DNA of 34,881 nucleotides from Ichthyosporea sp. XGB-2017a (lineage: Eukaryota > Opisthokonta > Ichthyosporea), in contig PDIM01010447.1 of assembly GCA_002811675.1 (NCBI GenBank), forward strand, positions 1 through 34,881. Reading direction: 5' to 3'. This document shows, piece by piece, positions 10,240-20,685 of the stretch. The translations under genes were made by a program, and so were the position numbers. The notes beneath the pieces were generated by a model. The model made no database searches and had not been told where the DNA came from. It saw only the letters and a list, made by a program, of their open reading frames with translations. How positions within the stretch are numbered: position 1 is the first letter of the stretch; every line of letters begins with the position of its first letter.

Positions 10240-13200
10240 CTAAAACTTAAAATTTCTTGGCACCTTATCTTTCGGTAACTGCAAAGATATTGCATCTTTT
10301 ATCAATGAGCACTTCGCACTAAGATGATTCGTCATCGATGAACTATAGACCAGAGCCCTGCCTTGGTATGAGTACACGTATGGGAGTCTCATTACCAGAA
10401 AGCTTGATGGGGGAAGTTTAATACCACTACCGTGTTCACAAATTCCCGGGGTAAATATATAACTTTTGGGAATTTCATCAAGGTGCTTTGACCCCGCAAC
10501 ATCCTGTTTCCCAACGTTACCTGTATGGTCTGAATAAACAGCTTGCTTTCTCACCTCTTCAGACGAGTAAAATGGATATACCATATCAGAGAATAAAACG
10601 GAAGGGTCCAACATCATAGCAGCAGGGCTTGGTGGGGTGACAATGTATATGCGCATCAGTTGCGCATATTTTTGGACATTGCTCGAGCATTGGCACGCCT
10701 TAAAAATAGGCATGTCGCAAGCGATGAGTTTCACAGCGACATCCTTAACCACACTATTTTGGCTCACTTTCGTGATGCGATCAGGCGAAGATGCAAGAAA
10801 TCTATGACCTTGAGGGCATTCATACTCATACCCAACATAACAAACAAAGGTTTTACAGTTCTCGGCCGCATAGTGCTTTTTTACGTTAGCACGCTTTTGG
10901 CCCTGTGCGAGGCGCGATGCTACCACATCAATACAATCTCCTGCCGAGTTTTCATATTCATAAGACAAAGACATACATTCATCCAAGCAAGCAAATGGAG
11001 GTGTATCTAAGTTCGAATTTCCTTTCCAAAACATTTCCCCTTCACTTCTTTTAATTTGAATTTTTTCACCTCCCGTTACACTTGTTCTTCTAGATTTTCT
11101 ATTTTCAACCTGAAGAGGAAATTCCCAAGGAAGTAGGTAGTTTGACCCTTTTACGAAACCTTCATGAGGTTCCAGACCAAGGGACGGGTTGTATACTGAG
11201 GCGTCACCAACTTTCAAGAGGGACCAAGACGGGAATTTTGGCCTATCTTGCTTTGATCGAAAGTGTATATCAAATTTTACCGGCATATCAAGCTGCATCC
11301 GTCCTGGTGTTTCAGGTACAAACTCCGCGGAAGTTATTGGGAATTGCAGAGCAGGCAAATCCTTGCAACAAGACACATCTTCGAAGAACAAGAAGTTTGC
11401 TTCTTTAACGTGAAAAGGGTCCTCTCTGATTTTTCGAGTTCTCCCACAATTGCATCCCTGCAGGCTTCTGAAGCTACTTTCATGAACTTTAAATTCTAGT
11501 CCATCGTCCTCCAACTGGAGCCCCGCCTCAAGTTTTTCGTCGATATCTGCATACTGCTCTATAGGTACGGTTTCAAATAGTTTTAGAAAAGCTGCCGGTA
11601 GCTTATGCTTTGCATACAAACAATTTCTTCCAGTCAGACTCAAACTTTCACACAACTGTCGCCCATCTTCCCATATTTCTGTGCACATTTGCTTTAGCTT
11701 TTCCTTGTAGCGGGAGCAGCTAGGACCACGGGTGTTCGTGAGAAAATAGCTTACCGCCCTATTTAATTGTTCTTGGTGTAGGCTCCTATTATAGCAAGGC
11801 AAAAGATCACCTCTATAAATATCGACTGCCATCGGCAACATTCGTTCACATAGGTATGAAGAGTACTGAGAGTCTGCATCTAGAAAAGGCTCAAGTAAAC
11901 TCTGTGCAACGGAGTCCCCACCATCGTCTTCAATGCCTACACGTTGGTCCAAACTATCCGATACTATTCTACACTTTTCAATCCATGCCTCAAATGAAAG
12001 ACAGCTGCTACGCTCCGATATTGCCAATTGTCTCAGACTCTTCTGCTCCCCAATATTACCTCGTACGGAACTAAACGTCTTGTATGACATATCTTCGAAA
12101 ATATATTCCCTCAGGCTACCCAAGGAGTCATTTCGAAATGACGAGACATTGCCCTTGGACATATTGGTATTTTCGAAGAAGGACAAGTTGAATATCAAGC
12201 TTCTTACAGGATCCTGAGTTGAGCACGATCCCTTGCGGTCTGCAGCTGAAATATCATCAATATTGTATATATGACACAACTGAGCACTATCAAGACAAAA
12301 AAGACGGGAATAACCACTATTATCATCCCCCACTCTGCAAGTTTTCAATAGCTTTCTCACTTGGACCTCCAGAGCTTTTTGAAGTCGCTTAAGTTTACTA
12401 GCCCCCCCTTTGGTTGATGCAAAAGAAGATCCTCTACTTTCCGCATCATATTCTCCTTCTTTCTTTGATTTTTCAAAGCAAACAGCGCTGCGCATTCCAA
12501 AGACAAATAAAAGTTGAGGTGCCCCGCTAGTAAGCATTTGAAAAGTTTCTCCATCGTCAAAAAAATGATCTTGTAGATTGTTTTTAACAAGGCCTAACGT
12601 TGTAAACATCCGAAGATAAGCCCAATCCAGTGTTACTGAAGGGCTATAGCACAAAAGAATATCAGTTGTAAGAAAAAGAAATAAAAGGCTTTTGCAAAAG
12701 TGGAAATTCTGTGCCTCCAGCCAATCGTGAACGTCGTTATCCAGCAGGCAACTCAATTCCCTCTCTAGCACAGTGCATAACCAATCGAGGTCATAAAATG
12801 AAACTAGTTGTAAAAAAACAGTACTAGTCATTTCATCGACAAAGAAATCAATGTAACAAGAAAGCTCAGAATCAAACTCTTTAGTCTCTTGCATGCATGC
12901 TGCAAATGCCTGGGAAATAACTTTACTGCCCCTGTCTTTGACAGCTTGAGAAAATTGCTTAGAAAATCGGCCAGAGCTATCGAGGCTCACACTATTCCAA
13001 TCAAAACCACGATCGTCATTTCCACCTCCGCTCCAATTTGAACTTGAAAAAAACCTCTCTGTAGGACTAAGAAAGACATTTCTACGGCAGACTTGGTTAG
13101 CAAATTTTGATTTTGCAAGCAGACCTGAAGGGGAATTCCCAATAATTCCGACTACTTTGATTTTTTCGTCTCCTATTAATCCCGAGCATTGGTTAACCCG

Positions 13201-13242
13201 TGCTTCATCAAGAAAGGGGTATAGAAGAGAGGCCCTTTGCAT
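10240..13242 (-). CDS. SMG8: SMG8, regulatory subunit of the SMG1 nonsense-mediated decay kinase
   Basis: A 1000-residue single-exon ORF from an ATG at 13242; animal SMG8 is about 990 residues. Near the N-terminus KVVGIIGNSPSGLLAKSKF (residues 29-47) corresponds to the degenerate P-loop start of the Smg8/Smg9 G-like domain. The middle third is long and Ser/Cys-rich with helical repeats. The conserved C-terminal half includes the GPSCSRYKEKLKQMCTEIW segment, the SCSRYK-to-HKLPAAFLKLFE stretch, and the signature YVGYEYECPQGHRFL at about residue 805. SMG8 with SMG9 binds and restrains SMG1, which phosphorylates UPF1 during nonsense-mediated mRNA decay. The neighbours have no evident NMD link. 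Overlapping plus-strand ORFs (10.6-12.2 kb) are antisense shadows. Confident from the overall pattern and C-terminal signature. Confidence 0.88.
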   Translation of the reverse strand: MQRASLLYPFLDEARVNQCSGLIGDEKIKVVGIIGNSPSGLLAKSKFANQVCRRNVFLSPTERFFSSSNWSGGGNDDRGFDWNSVSLDSSGRFSKQFSQAVKDRGSKVISQAFAACMQETKEFDSELSCYIDFFVDEMTSTVFLQLVSFYDLDWLCTVLERELSCLLDNDVHDWLEAQNFHFCKSLLFLFLTTDILLCYSPSVTLDWAYLRMFTTLGLVKNNLQDHFFDDGETFQMLTSGAPQLLFVFGMRSAVCFEKSKKEGEYDAESRGSSFASTKGGASKLKRLQKALEVQVRKLLKTCRVGDDNSGYSRLFCLDSAQLCHIYNIDDISAADRKGSCSTQDPVRSLIFNLSFFENTNMSKGNVSSFRNDSLGSLREYIFEDMSYKTFSSVRGNIGEQKSLRQLAISERSSCLSFEAWIEKCRIVSDSLDQRVGIEDDGGDSVAQSLLEPFLDADSQYSSYLCERMLPMAVDIYRGDLLPCYNRSLHQEQLNRAVSYFLTNTRGPSCSRYKEKLKQMCTEIWEDGRQLCESLSLTGRNCLYAKHKLPAAFLKLFETVPIEQYADIDEKLEAGLQLEDDGLEFKVHESSFRSLQGCNCGRTRKIREDPFHVKEANFLFFEDVSCCKDLPALQFPITSAEFVPETPGRMQLDMPVKFDIHFRSKQDRPKFPSWSLLKVGDASVYNPSLGLEPHEGFVKGSNYLLPWEFPLQVENRKSRRTSVTGGEKIQIKRSEGEMFWKGNSNLDTPPFACLDECMSLSYEYENSAGDCIDVVASRLAQGQKRANVKKHYAAENCKTFVCYVGYEYECPQGHRFLASSPDRITKVSQNSVVKDVAVKLIACDMPIFKACQCSSNVQKYAQLMRIYIVTPPSPAAMMLDPSVLFSDMVYPFYSSEEVRKQAVYSDHTGNVGKQDVAGSKHLDEIPKSYIFTPGICEHGSGIKLPPSSFLVMRLPYVYSYQGRALVYSSSMTNHLSAKCSLIKDAISLQLPKDKVPRNFKF

Positions 13243-13444
13243 GATTTTCTATAGATTTAAATAGTTAAAACTTCTTCCCGCACTCATGCTTTCAAGTGAA
13301 AACATGTTCGATATCGATCCATACACACTCAATTCCAAGCGCTTCAGTCACTGGCCAAAATCAAACCAAAGCAGCAAACAAAGGCACAAACAACCCCAAC
13401 AGAGAAGCACGTAATTGACTTTTTTGATGTGTCTCCCACGCTAC

Positions 13445-13560
13445 TACGCTAGTACTAAATCCCTCGACTAATAAATCAAAAAGAAAAAGGGGGGGGGAGA
13501 GCGAAACTAAAAATTAGCCCCTAAAAAAGAACAAAAGAAAAAAAAAGAACCAAAAAAAAA
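13445..13560. repeat. Left copy of a duplicated gap edge
   Basis: These 116 bases match 14475-14590 on the other side of the N run with five differences by eye (four clustered at 13502-13508, one at 13544). The unit starts tacgctagtactaaatccct and ends in an A-rich tract. Most likely one genomic sequence assembled twice at two contig ends that failed to merge at the poly(A) tract. Confidence 0.85.
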
Positions 13561-14474
13561 NNNNNNNNNNNNNNNNNNNNNNNNNNNNNNNNNNNNNNNN
13601 NNNNNNNNNNNNNNNNNNNNNNNNNNNNNNNNNNNNNNNNNNNNNNNNNNNNNNNNNNNNNNNNNNNNNNNNNNNNNNNNNNNNNNNNNNNNNNNNNNNN
13701 NNNNNNNNNNNNNNNNNNNNNNNNNNNNNNNNNNNNNNNNNNNNNNNNNNNNNNNNNNNNNNNNNNNNNNNNNNNNNNNNNNNNNNNNNNNNNNNNNNNN
13801 NNNNNNNNNNNNNNNNNNNNNNNNNNNNNNNNNNNNNNNNNNNNNNNNNNNNNNNNNNNNNNNNNNNNNNNNNNNNNNNNNNNNNNNNNNNNNNNNNNNN
13901 NNNNNNNNNNNNNNNNNNNNNNNNNNNNNNNNNNNNNNNNNNNNNNNNNNNNNNNNNNNNNNNNNNNNNNNNNNNNNNNNNNNNNNNNNNNNNNNNNNNN
14001 NNNNNNNNNNNNNNNNNNNNNNNNNNNNNNNNNNNNNNNNNNNNNNNNNNNNNNNNNNNNNNNNNNNNNNNNNNNNNNNNNNNNNNNNNNNNNNNNNNNN
14101 NNNNNNNNNNNNNNNNNNNNNNNNNNNNNNNNNNNNNNNNNNNNNNNNNNNNNNNNNNNNNNNNNNNNNNNNNNNNNNNNNNNNNNNNNNNNNNNNNNNN
14201 NNNNNNNNNNNNNNNNNNNNNNNNNNNNNNNNNNNNNNNNNNNNNNNNNNNNNNNNNNNNNNNNNNNNNNNNNNNNNNNNNNNNNNNNNNNNNNNNNNNN
14301 NNNNNNNNNNNNNNNNNNNNNNNNNNNNNNNNNNNNNNNNNNNNNNNNNNNNNNNNNNNNNNNNNNNNNNNNNNNNNNNNNNNNNNNNNNNNNNNNNNNN
14401 NNNNNNNNNNNNNNNNNNNNNNNNNNNNNNNNNNNNNNNNNNNNNNNNNNNNNNNNNNNNNNNNNNNNNNNNNN
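13561..14474. other. Assembly gap (914 N)
   Basis: A run of 914 N. Because its two edges repeat each other, the true missing length may be zero or negative, so distances across it (SMG8 to the second alpha-arrestin) should not be trusted. Confidence 0.98.
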
Positions 14475-14590
14475 TACGCTAGTACTAAATCCCTCGACTA
14501 ATAAATCAAAAAGAAAAAGGGGGGGGGAGAGAAAAAAAAAAAATTAGCCCCTAAAAAAGAACAAAAGAAAAAAGAAGAACCAAAAAAAAA
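14475..14590. repeat. Right copy of the duplicated gap edge
   Basis: Second copy of the unit at 13445-13560. It runs on into a long A tract (about 14582-14650, broken by a cc), which the left copy reaches only at its end. The five differences sit in A-rich context, as expected of sequencing or consensus errors. Confidence 0.85.
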
Positions 14591-14599
14591 AAAAAAAAC

Positions 14600-14651
<52 letters not shown>

Positions 14652-15640
14652 AGGGCATTACGGCAGACACATCACACAACAAAAAAGCGAAACAAAAGTT
14701 AAAAAGTATTGATCATGTGGTGTTCACTTCTTTGTGTTGTTTTAGACTTTGGAGGTATGCATTCCGAAAAATCATGCTATTATTGAGGTGTGAGCTTTTT
14801 ATTTTCATTGGATCTACTACATAGCTTAGTAGTGCGCTGAAGAACCACTACCCACAGCCTTGAAACGGTCTACACAATTCGTATGAGGCTCAGCTGGGCT
14901 AAGAAGGACTGCTCCATGGGCCCCATTATTGCAAACCTCGCTAGACTTGGTGAGTACTTTCTGGGAGCGGTAAGAAAAGGAGTAGGAGTGCCTTTAGCCA
15001 ATTACTGTCTTCAAGTTGGAACTACCAAGTACTGAAACAGTTAGGCTGCACATCTTAGTGCCTTACTACTCCTCAGCCGAAGACTGGTAGGAAGGCCTCA
15101 ATCAAGTGACTACCACCTTGGATGCTGAAATAAAGGCTTGTACAGTCTAGGCGATCTTTTCTTGCAATTAGCACTTCGTTGCCGAAATTCATGGGACTAC
15201 GATCTTCGACCGGAATCAACTCAGCAACGTAGTTAGAAGTATTGGCCCGATGAGAAGCAAGTGTGAATTCGTCTAACAACAGGGGCTATCAATAGGGGAG
15301 GCCTTTGTGGAACTGCCACGTACTGAAGCACGACCAAGAAGTGATGCCAACTTGCTTTATGCTTTTAGAAAACTGGGTTATTCTTCAGGTTCCGTTCCTC
15401 CCAAAAATACCTCCTTACAGGAAAATTTGGAGAGGGGAAGTGGCTCATAGAGTGGGAGTTCCAATATGCTTTCTATTATGAATACTGAAAAAGTCTTGAC
15501 GATTCATCTTAATGAAGATAAGGATGTTGAGCTTTCTTTTAAAAACACGTCGTAGGACACAATTACTGAAATACAAGGACCCTAGATCCTCCACCACATT
15601 TAAATCCACGAAGCGAATTATGGTATGCTTGGTGTTTGAA
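14591..15640. other. Poly(A) tract and about 1 kb without a confident gene
   Basis: The first 60 bases are almost pure A. Beyond that, frames on both strands are broken every 60-85 codons. A 68-codon minus frame (15073-15279) and an 83-codon minus frame (15445-15696) have protein-like composition but no ATG at their ends and no recognised domain. A degenerate element is possible but cannot be shown. Confidence 0.4.
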
Positions 15641-16128
15641 CTATTGCCCAATTTCTTGAGCAGACTCACATCTTCGGTCCAAATTGAACGTTTCACGCAA
15701 AAAACACTTTCCGAAAATAGAATAGGCGACAGAATTAGCTATGTTCACAAGAAATTTAAACCAACTTAAAAAGCAATACTTCACACGAAGATTGGTTCTA
15801 ATTGGCGCCCGAGCAAGTGGTTTAGATGAGCAGAGGAGCATAGATTATCTCTTTGCTGCTTTTACCTTTTCTGTTCGTCCCGAAAGGCAAAATGCGGCTT
15901 TTCCATGATAGTTTTATACAAATTATGATGTGGTCTAGATAGATTCCCTAGTCTAAATTCTAAAATTAGGACATTACACTCATCCTGTACTACCCTATAA
16001 TCTAGAGTTACGTACAGCTGTAGTACAAATCTAGCTGTCATGGCCATGAGGCGGCACTGCACAGCTGATGAGTGTGGGATGTCGATTGGCAATAATTGCC
16101 AGCTATGAGATATATCTGGCCAGTCCAT
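15641..16128 (-). CDS. Possible two-exon hypothetical gene
   Basis: A minus-strand ATG at 16128 opens 87 codons ending at a potential donor (AAAAG|gtaaaa, exon 16128-15866). A potential acceptor (ccaattag) lets the frame continue in 15797-15641, giving 139 residues. The implied intron of 68 bases is within the size range seen here. No domain, signal peptide or homology is recognised, and another frame over 15445-15696 looks equally protein-like. Treat as a weak prediction. Confidence 0.2.
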
Positions 16129-16408
16129 GTGGGGGTCCTGACCCCTGACTCCTCTGACATGATTGGATAGAGATGGACTATACAGCAGTTACAGTACTTT
16201 GGTGAAAATAAGATATAATTATTATTTCATTTATTATTTTCATTGTAGGCGCACGGCCCGGTCCTCAAAGTAAAAGGGTAAGAGGCCGACTATGCATGTG
16301 AAGGATTTGGATTTGAGGATTTTGGTATAGGTGTCTGACGTGTGTAGTGATTGTATTTTGTGAGAGTTTTTGAATATTATTACGGAGTTTATAATATTTT
16401 TAGAAAAC

Positions 16409-17653
16409 ATGAGCGGCGTGACTGGGCAGGGAAGACAAAGACTTTCTTTTGAGATCGGAGATCAGAATATTCCATATCCTGAGTATTCTGAGCTGTCAAT
16501 TAAACTAGACAGTCAATATCTTAATCATAGGGAAAAAATTAAAGGGTGTGTAAAAGTAGGGATAAAGGAGGGATTCCCAAATAGTTTTGAAGATGTTATT
16601 GTGGAAGTACAGGTGGCTTCTGAAACATTATTCAGTAATTTAACGTACTACAAATGCTCATTGTTTAACAATTCTCAGCATGGGGCTACTGTTTTTGAAG
16701 AAGGACTTCCTGCTGGGCTTTATGAATTTCCATTTTCATTTAGACTTCCCCATGATTTACCTGCTTCGGTGGCTCTATCAGAGAACGTGGGTAAGAGTGA
16801 CGGGATCGAGTTCGGACGGGAGTTTTTGGGAAATGTCACGTACAAGATTCATGCCAATGTTATTCACAAAAAGTCTGTCTTAAATAGACCTTCTTTGAGA
16901 ATATCAGCGCCTTTTTACCGCAAATTTTCTCAATTTGTGACTCCTGAAATGAAGCCAATGAGTGTCCTGAAGCCTAAATCTCTTTTGAAGAACGAGCAGG
17001 CTAGCATCAAAGTTGAGCTCCAGAAGGATGTCTTTTACAAAGGCGAAGATGTCGCTTTTAACATTATTAGCAGGACCAATTCTTCAACTTCTTTTCGCAA
17101 TGTTACCGTCAGCATTTTTCAGAAGCTTCACTTTTCAGTCAATGAAGAGGACAGTAAACTGACTCATTCGAACAGAAAGCTTATTTGCAAGCAAGTTGTT
17201 AAAGAGTTGCTTAGCATTTCCCCGAGTGAGAGGACGATGACAATTCCTGTTAGAGTAAATGTAGAAGCCCCGAAGAGCGGAAAATGTGCTATACAGCCTT
17301 TTGATGGCACGCTATCCCCTTCTATGAGTTGTCATCTCGATGATGGCGAAATGGATGTATCTTATGAGGTCCAATTAGACTTCCGTCGCATTGTGGGTCG
17401 CTCCCATAGAGTTACCATCCCTTTTGTTTTGAGTGATGTCCCTGGACCCACTGCTCGGGAATATAATTCTTGCCGATTGTCCCAAAATGCTTGCGGTACT
17501 GTTGAGCTACTTTCAACCCCTCCCAGGTCGGCGAGAAATAATGTCGAAAATGTTTCCAAGCTTCTGTCTCAGCTGAACTATGAAATGGCCGACCCTCCCG
17601 CCTATGAAGAAGTCATTAACTCAAGCAGCCATTTTCCTGCCGTCCATCTCTAA
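16409..17653 (+). CDS. Second alpha-arrestin (arrestin-domain protein) with PPxY motif
   Basis: Single exon, 414 residues from the ATG at 16409; the frame is open further upstream but has no earlier ATG. An arrestin_N domain occupies about residues 20-175 (NIPYPEYSELSIKLD, then LPAGLYEFPFSFRLPHDLPA) and arrestin_C about 190-345 (ASIKVELQKDVFYKGEDVAF). The tail is short and ends with PPAY at about 397-400, inside ADPPAYEEVIN, a likely docking site for NEDD4-family ligases. The layout is the same as the arrestin at 7.2-8.7 kb but with a shorter tail. An AATAAA follows at 17755-17760. Role inferred from the family: ubiquitin-ligase adaptor for membrane-protein trafficking. Confidence 0.88.
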   Translation: MSGVTGQGRQRLSFEIGDQNIPYPEYSELSIKLDSQYLNHREKIKGCVKVGIKEGFPNSFEDVIVEVQVASETLFSNLTYYKCSLFNNSQHGATVFEEGLPAGLYEFPFSFRLPHDLPASVALSENVGKSDGIEFGREFLGNVTYKIHANVIHKKSVLNRPSLRISAPFYRKFSQFVTPEMKPMSVLKPKSLLKNEQASIKVELQKDVFYKGEDVAFNIISRTNSSTSFRNVTVSIFQKLHFSVNEEDSKLTHSNRKLICKQVVKELLSISPSERTMTIPVRVNVEAPKSGKCAIQPFDGTLSPSMSCHLDDGEMDVSYEVQLDFRRIVGRSHRVTIPFVLSDVPGPTAREYNSCRLSQNACGTVELLSTPPRSARNNVENVSKLLSQLNYEMADPPAYEEVINSSSHFPAVHL

Positions 17654-18197
17654 GTCAAACATAACTATAACTCCAAGAAACTACATACTACTTTGTAAAG
17701 AAGCCTACTGTCCAAACTCCGATTAAACTCACGAATCCGAAGCAGCGGATATCAAATAAAAACAAGAAAAAGGTTAAAATTGATGTGGCAACAGGTGAAG
17801 TTACTCATGTGTACAAGGTTTGCAATAACTGGCGCAGTGCAAAGTAAAGGAACCTTGTGACCTTTGAAAAAAAAATGAAATAGATAAAAACAGAACCAAA
17901 CCTAAAAGCGCATGGGAATCCTTGTCACTTGTGGGCATGGGGTACGGCCATTGGCCACAGAGGGATCGGAATGCAGCACTCAGAGAGGGCCCGATTGTAT
18001 AAAGTTTATCTGCTCATTTAGCATTTTTCCTCTTTTTCACACTGCAAAAATGCTGACGGTAACATTGCGAAAAGAAGTTGTAGTGTTGATTTAGTTTGGT
18101 TCAGGAAGCGAGTGGGATCCTATTGGTATCGGGTTTGTAGGAGGTGCATGAAAGAACTGAATGGGTGTTGTGTGTACAGATTGTGGTAGAATCAAAC
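17654..18197. other. Intergenic between second alpha-arrestin and LRR gene
   Basis: Contains the arrestin 3' UTR with its AATAAA (17755-17760) and the upstream region of the LRR gene. A 60-codon plus ORF (17912-18094) starts with ATG but has no family resemblance. No other feature seen. Confidence 0.45.
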
Positions 18198-19619
18198 ATG
18201 GGTGTTGGGACATCAATTTTGAATGCAGGCATGCTTAATGATGAGACGCCTTTGGAAATAAGTGATTCTCAATATAAAGGAAGGCGCTTGTTTCTTGAAA
18301 ATTTGGAAATATTGTAGTAAGTTGAGATAAAAAGAGAAAGTTTTTCGTTGTTGCGAATTCATTACTAACGAAGGTATTTATTACTTTCAAGCATAAATGA
18401 TGGGACCTGCAGTTTGATTGATCCGAAGGAGGTTCTTCTTGCTCGCAATATGTTGCAAAGGCTTCCTATGGATATAGGTTTCTTTTCCAATCTAACATAT
18501 CTAGATGTATCTAGCAACAGGTAAATCCTTATTGCTTTGAGTCAATGGCATTTTTTTAGGATTGCTAATGGGCGTGATGTTATATCTTATGTCATATTTA
18601 GGTTAACAGAGCTTCCCCACTCGATCAAGAGATTGAAAAACCTAGTCTTTCTTGATGCAAGTAACAATTTATTAGAAGATTTTCCTCTGGATCTATGCGA
18701 ACTAAAGGGATTGTCAACGCTTCTTCTTAACTATAATGAAATCTCTGAAGCCCCCGAGCAAATTGCTAAGTTAAAGAACTTGAATGTGCTAGAGTTGAGC
18801 TTCAACAACATTGAATATCTCCCAGCCGAGCTTTTAAGACTAAAGTATGTTTATATTTTGTATTACATGTTGCTGAATTTGCCTTTCGGAATACTTTGAT
18901 TGATACTAACAGCTGTGTGCAATAGTAACCTTCGAGTTATAAAGATGAATGAGAATCCATGCATTGAAGAGTTTGAAAATTACACTGAGCAAGACCCTCC
19001 TTCTCTTCTGGAGCTCACTGCCCGATGGTTTATTCGATTTGATGTATATTACGAAAATGGTTGCATACCAGATGAAGTTAAAAGATATCTAGGGAAAGCG
19101 AAGAAGTGTTCCTTTTGTGATGGGCCATATTTCCAAACTTATATTAAGCGAGGAAAATTTGAATCGCGCACATTTGAAGAAATTCCTTTTCTATACAAAC
19201 TTTGCTCCTCACATTGGAATTCAGAAAAGGACCGGGTTAGAAGCCTTTTTCAGCCCTCCCCCATCACCGCACCTGCCCCTGTAACATTCGCCCTTCCTTC
19301 TCAGTTAGCATCTTCCCGGACCATCACCACGCGAGGGGACATATGTGCTTCGCCAGCCTTAAAGAAAGCTCCTGAAAAGTTCACCCAGGCTTCCAAATTG
19401 CGTCGCTCTTCTGGACTATCAACGTCAATGTCATCTCTTCAGCTGTCTGGAAGCGTTAGTGGAAGCGTAGTTGAAGACAAAGTTTCATATGATAACCAGT
19501 CCGTTAATTCTCATATCGCCCCTCCTTCCTTGTCTTCAGGTCCTCACCCAAAACGCATTTCCCGATGGAAGAGCTTAAATTTATTGTTTAGAGGTCGTGG
19601 CAGAGAAAACCAAACCTGA
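18198..19619 (+). CDS. LRRC58: LRRC58-type leucine-rich repeat protein
   Basis: Four exons: 18198-18316, 18392-18520, 18602-18844, 18926-19619 (introns 75, 81, 81). They join to 394 residues; human LRRC58 is 371. Residues about 40-175 hold around five leucine-rich repeats (LTYLDVSSNRLTELPHSI, LVFLDASNNLLEDFP, LSTLLLNYNEI, LNVLELSFNNIEYLPAEL). The distinguishing part is the C-terminal domain: DPPSLLELTARW, then VKRYLGKAKKC, which parallels DPPTLLELAAR and LLRYLGSASNC of LRRC58. CxxC at 225/228 and CxxH at 257/260 could bind zinc. The last 130 residues are Ser-rich and look disordered. LRRC58 has been reported as a substrate receptor for a cullin-RING ligase that degrades cysteine dioxygenase; transfer of that role here is inference. 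AATAAA at 19644-19649. Confidence 0.75.
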
Positions 19620-19716
19620 GCCTTTCAAATACAAAAGCAAAGTAATAAAAAATCTGGTGAACGAAACTGGCCTCGGCTTATACCGACCAACCTGCTTTTC
19701 GCGAGACTGAGTACTT

Positions 19717-20685
19717 CTAGGCGCTGAAAGGAATATATAGTACAGGCTTTCGCAAACTGCAATTCACGAAGTTTCGAGTGCATTTCTTTCGCAGACTCAT
19801 GTCTCTGTTGAAACAGATTCCCACTTGGGCAAGCATCTGGACCCCGTGGGAAGACGCACACCATATAGTAGGCTTTACACCCAACTTCCGACTGAGGGAT
19901 TCAAAAAGACTCTTGACTCCAATCTTTACCTTTTTCTGAGGTATGATGTTAATTGACTTTAATAATAGCCCCATGTCATATTTTTCACGTAATTTTAATG
20001 CAGTTTTGAAAAAATTTTCTTCGGTTTCTAGTCCGGGAAACCCGGTCGCACAAGTCCCGTGCTTTTCATATTCGTGCTTCCAAAATGAATCAGAAGAAGT
20101 CCTTGTAAGTAAGTTTGGGTAATACTTTTCCATCTGGCCCAGAAAAGGAGCAATCTTGTCATGATCATACTTTAAAGTTTTGTTACAGAATGCTGGATGA
20201 GGCCCTTGTGATCTATCCGGCCATAGGCCATGGACTGTCCATGTCTTCACCTCGGCTGGGATCTTACAACCTCTTGTGTGCGTTTTACAGAAGGTTGGAG
20301 GCCAGGACTGGGCAAACAACAGAAATCTAGAACCATTAGCTACCTCGCCGTTATTTACCAAATCACTGCTCTGTCCATCATCCATGTAGCTATCTGTTTC
20401 CTGAACTTTGAAGGGGAGGGGATCTGTAAAACTATATTTGTCGAAATCCCCTCCTTCCCTTCTCTCCAATGCATGGTTGTCTATATATTCATCCCACTCC
20501 ATCTGTTTAATTTCAATTTCTTTTGTGTTGGGACCAAATGCCTGGATGTGCTCTGCCCCCGAGGCCTCCGCATGGTCGATTTGATTATTCTCAACAAGCA
20601 AATCACAAGTAGCCGGTGATACAATTAGGAAGTAGGAAGCACATCCCCAAAAGAGAAAACTCCCCAGTTGCTGGAATGAGTTCAT
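19717..20685 (-). CDS. Secreted RNase T2
   Basis: Single exon, 322 residues from the first ATG (20685); the frame is open 16 codons further but without ATG. Residues 1-27 look like a signal peptide (SFLFWGCASYFLIVSPATC). An unusually long acidic linker (about 30-120) follows before the catalytic domain. Both active-site motifs are present: WTVHGLWPD with His152, and FWKHEYEKHGTC with the CAS-II residues around His204 and His209. Several Cys pairs fit the family's disulfides. RNase T2 enzymes are acidic endoribonucleases of lysosomes, vacuoles or the secretory path that cleave RNA through 2',3'-cyclic phosphates. The gene converges on the LRR gene, stop codons 98 bases apart. A 76-base poly(A) (plus strand) lies about 165 bases upstream of the ATG. 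Confidence 0.93.
   Translation of the reverse strand: MNSFQQLGSFLFWGCASYFLIVSPATCDLLVENNQIDHAEASGAEHIQAFGPNTKEIEIKQMEWDEYIDNHALERREGGDFDKYSFTDPLPFKVQETDSYMDDGQSSDLVNNGEVANGSRFLLFAQSWPPTFCKTHTRGCKIPAEVKTWTVHGLWPDRSQGPHPAFCNKTLKYDHDKIAPFLGQMEKYYPNLLTRTSSDSFWKHEYEKHGTCATGFPGLETEENFFKTALKLREKYDMGLLLKSINIIPQKKVKIGVKSLFESLSRKLGVKPTIWCASSHGVQMLAQVGICFNRDMSLRKKCTRNFVNCSLRKPVLYIPFSA

Noticed and set aside
10660-12217. Several plus-strand ORFs of 70-116 codons inside SMG8
   Set aside because: Antisense shadows of a conserved gene with no starts or domains of their own.
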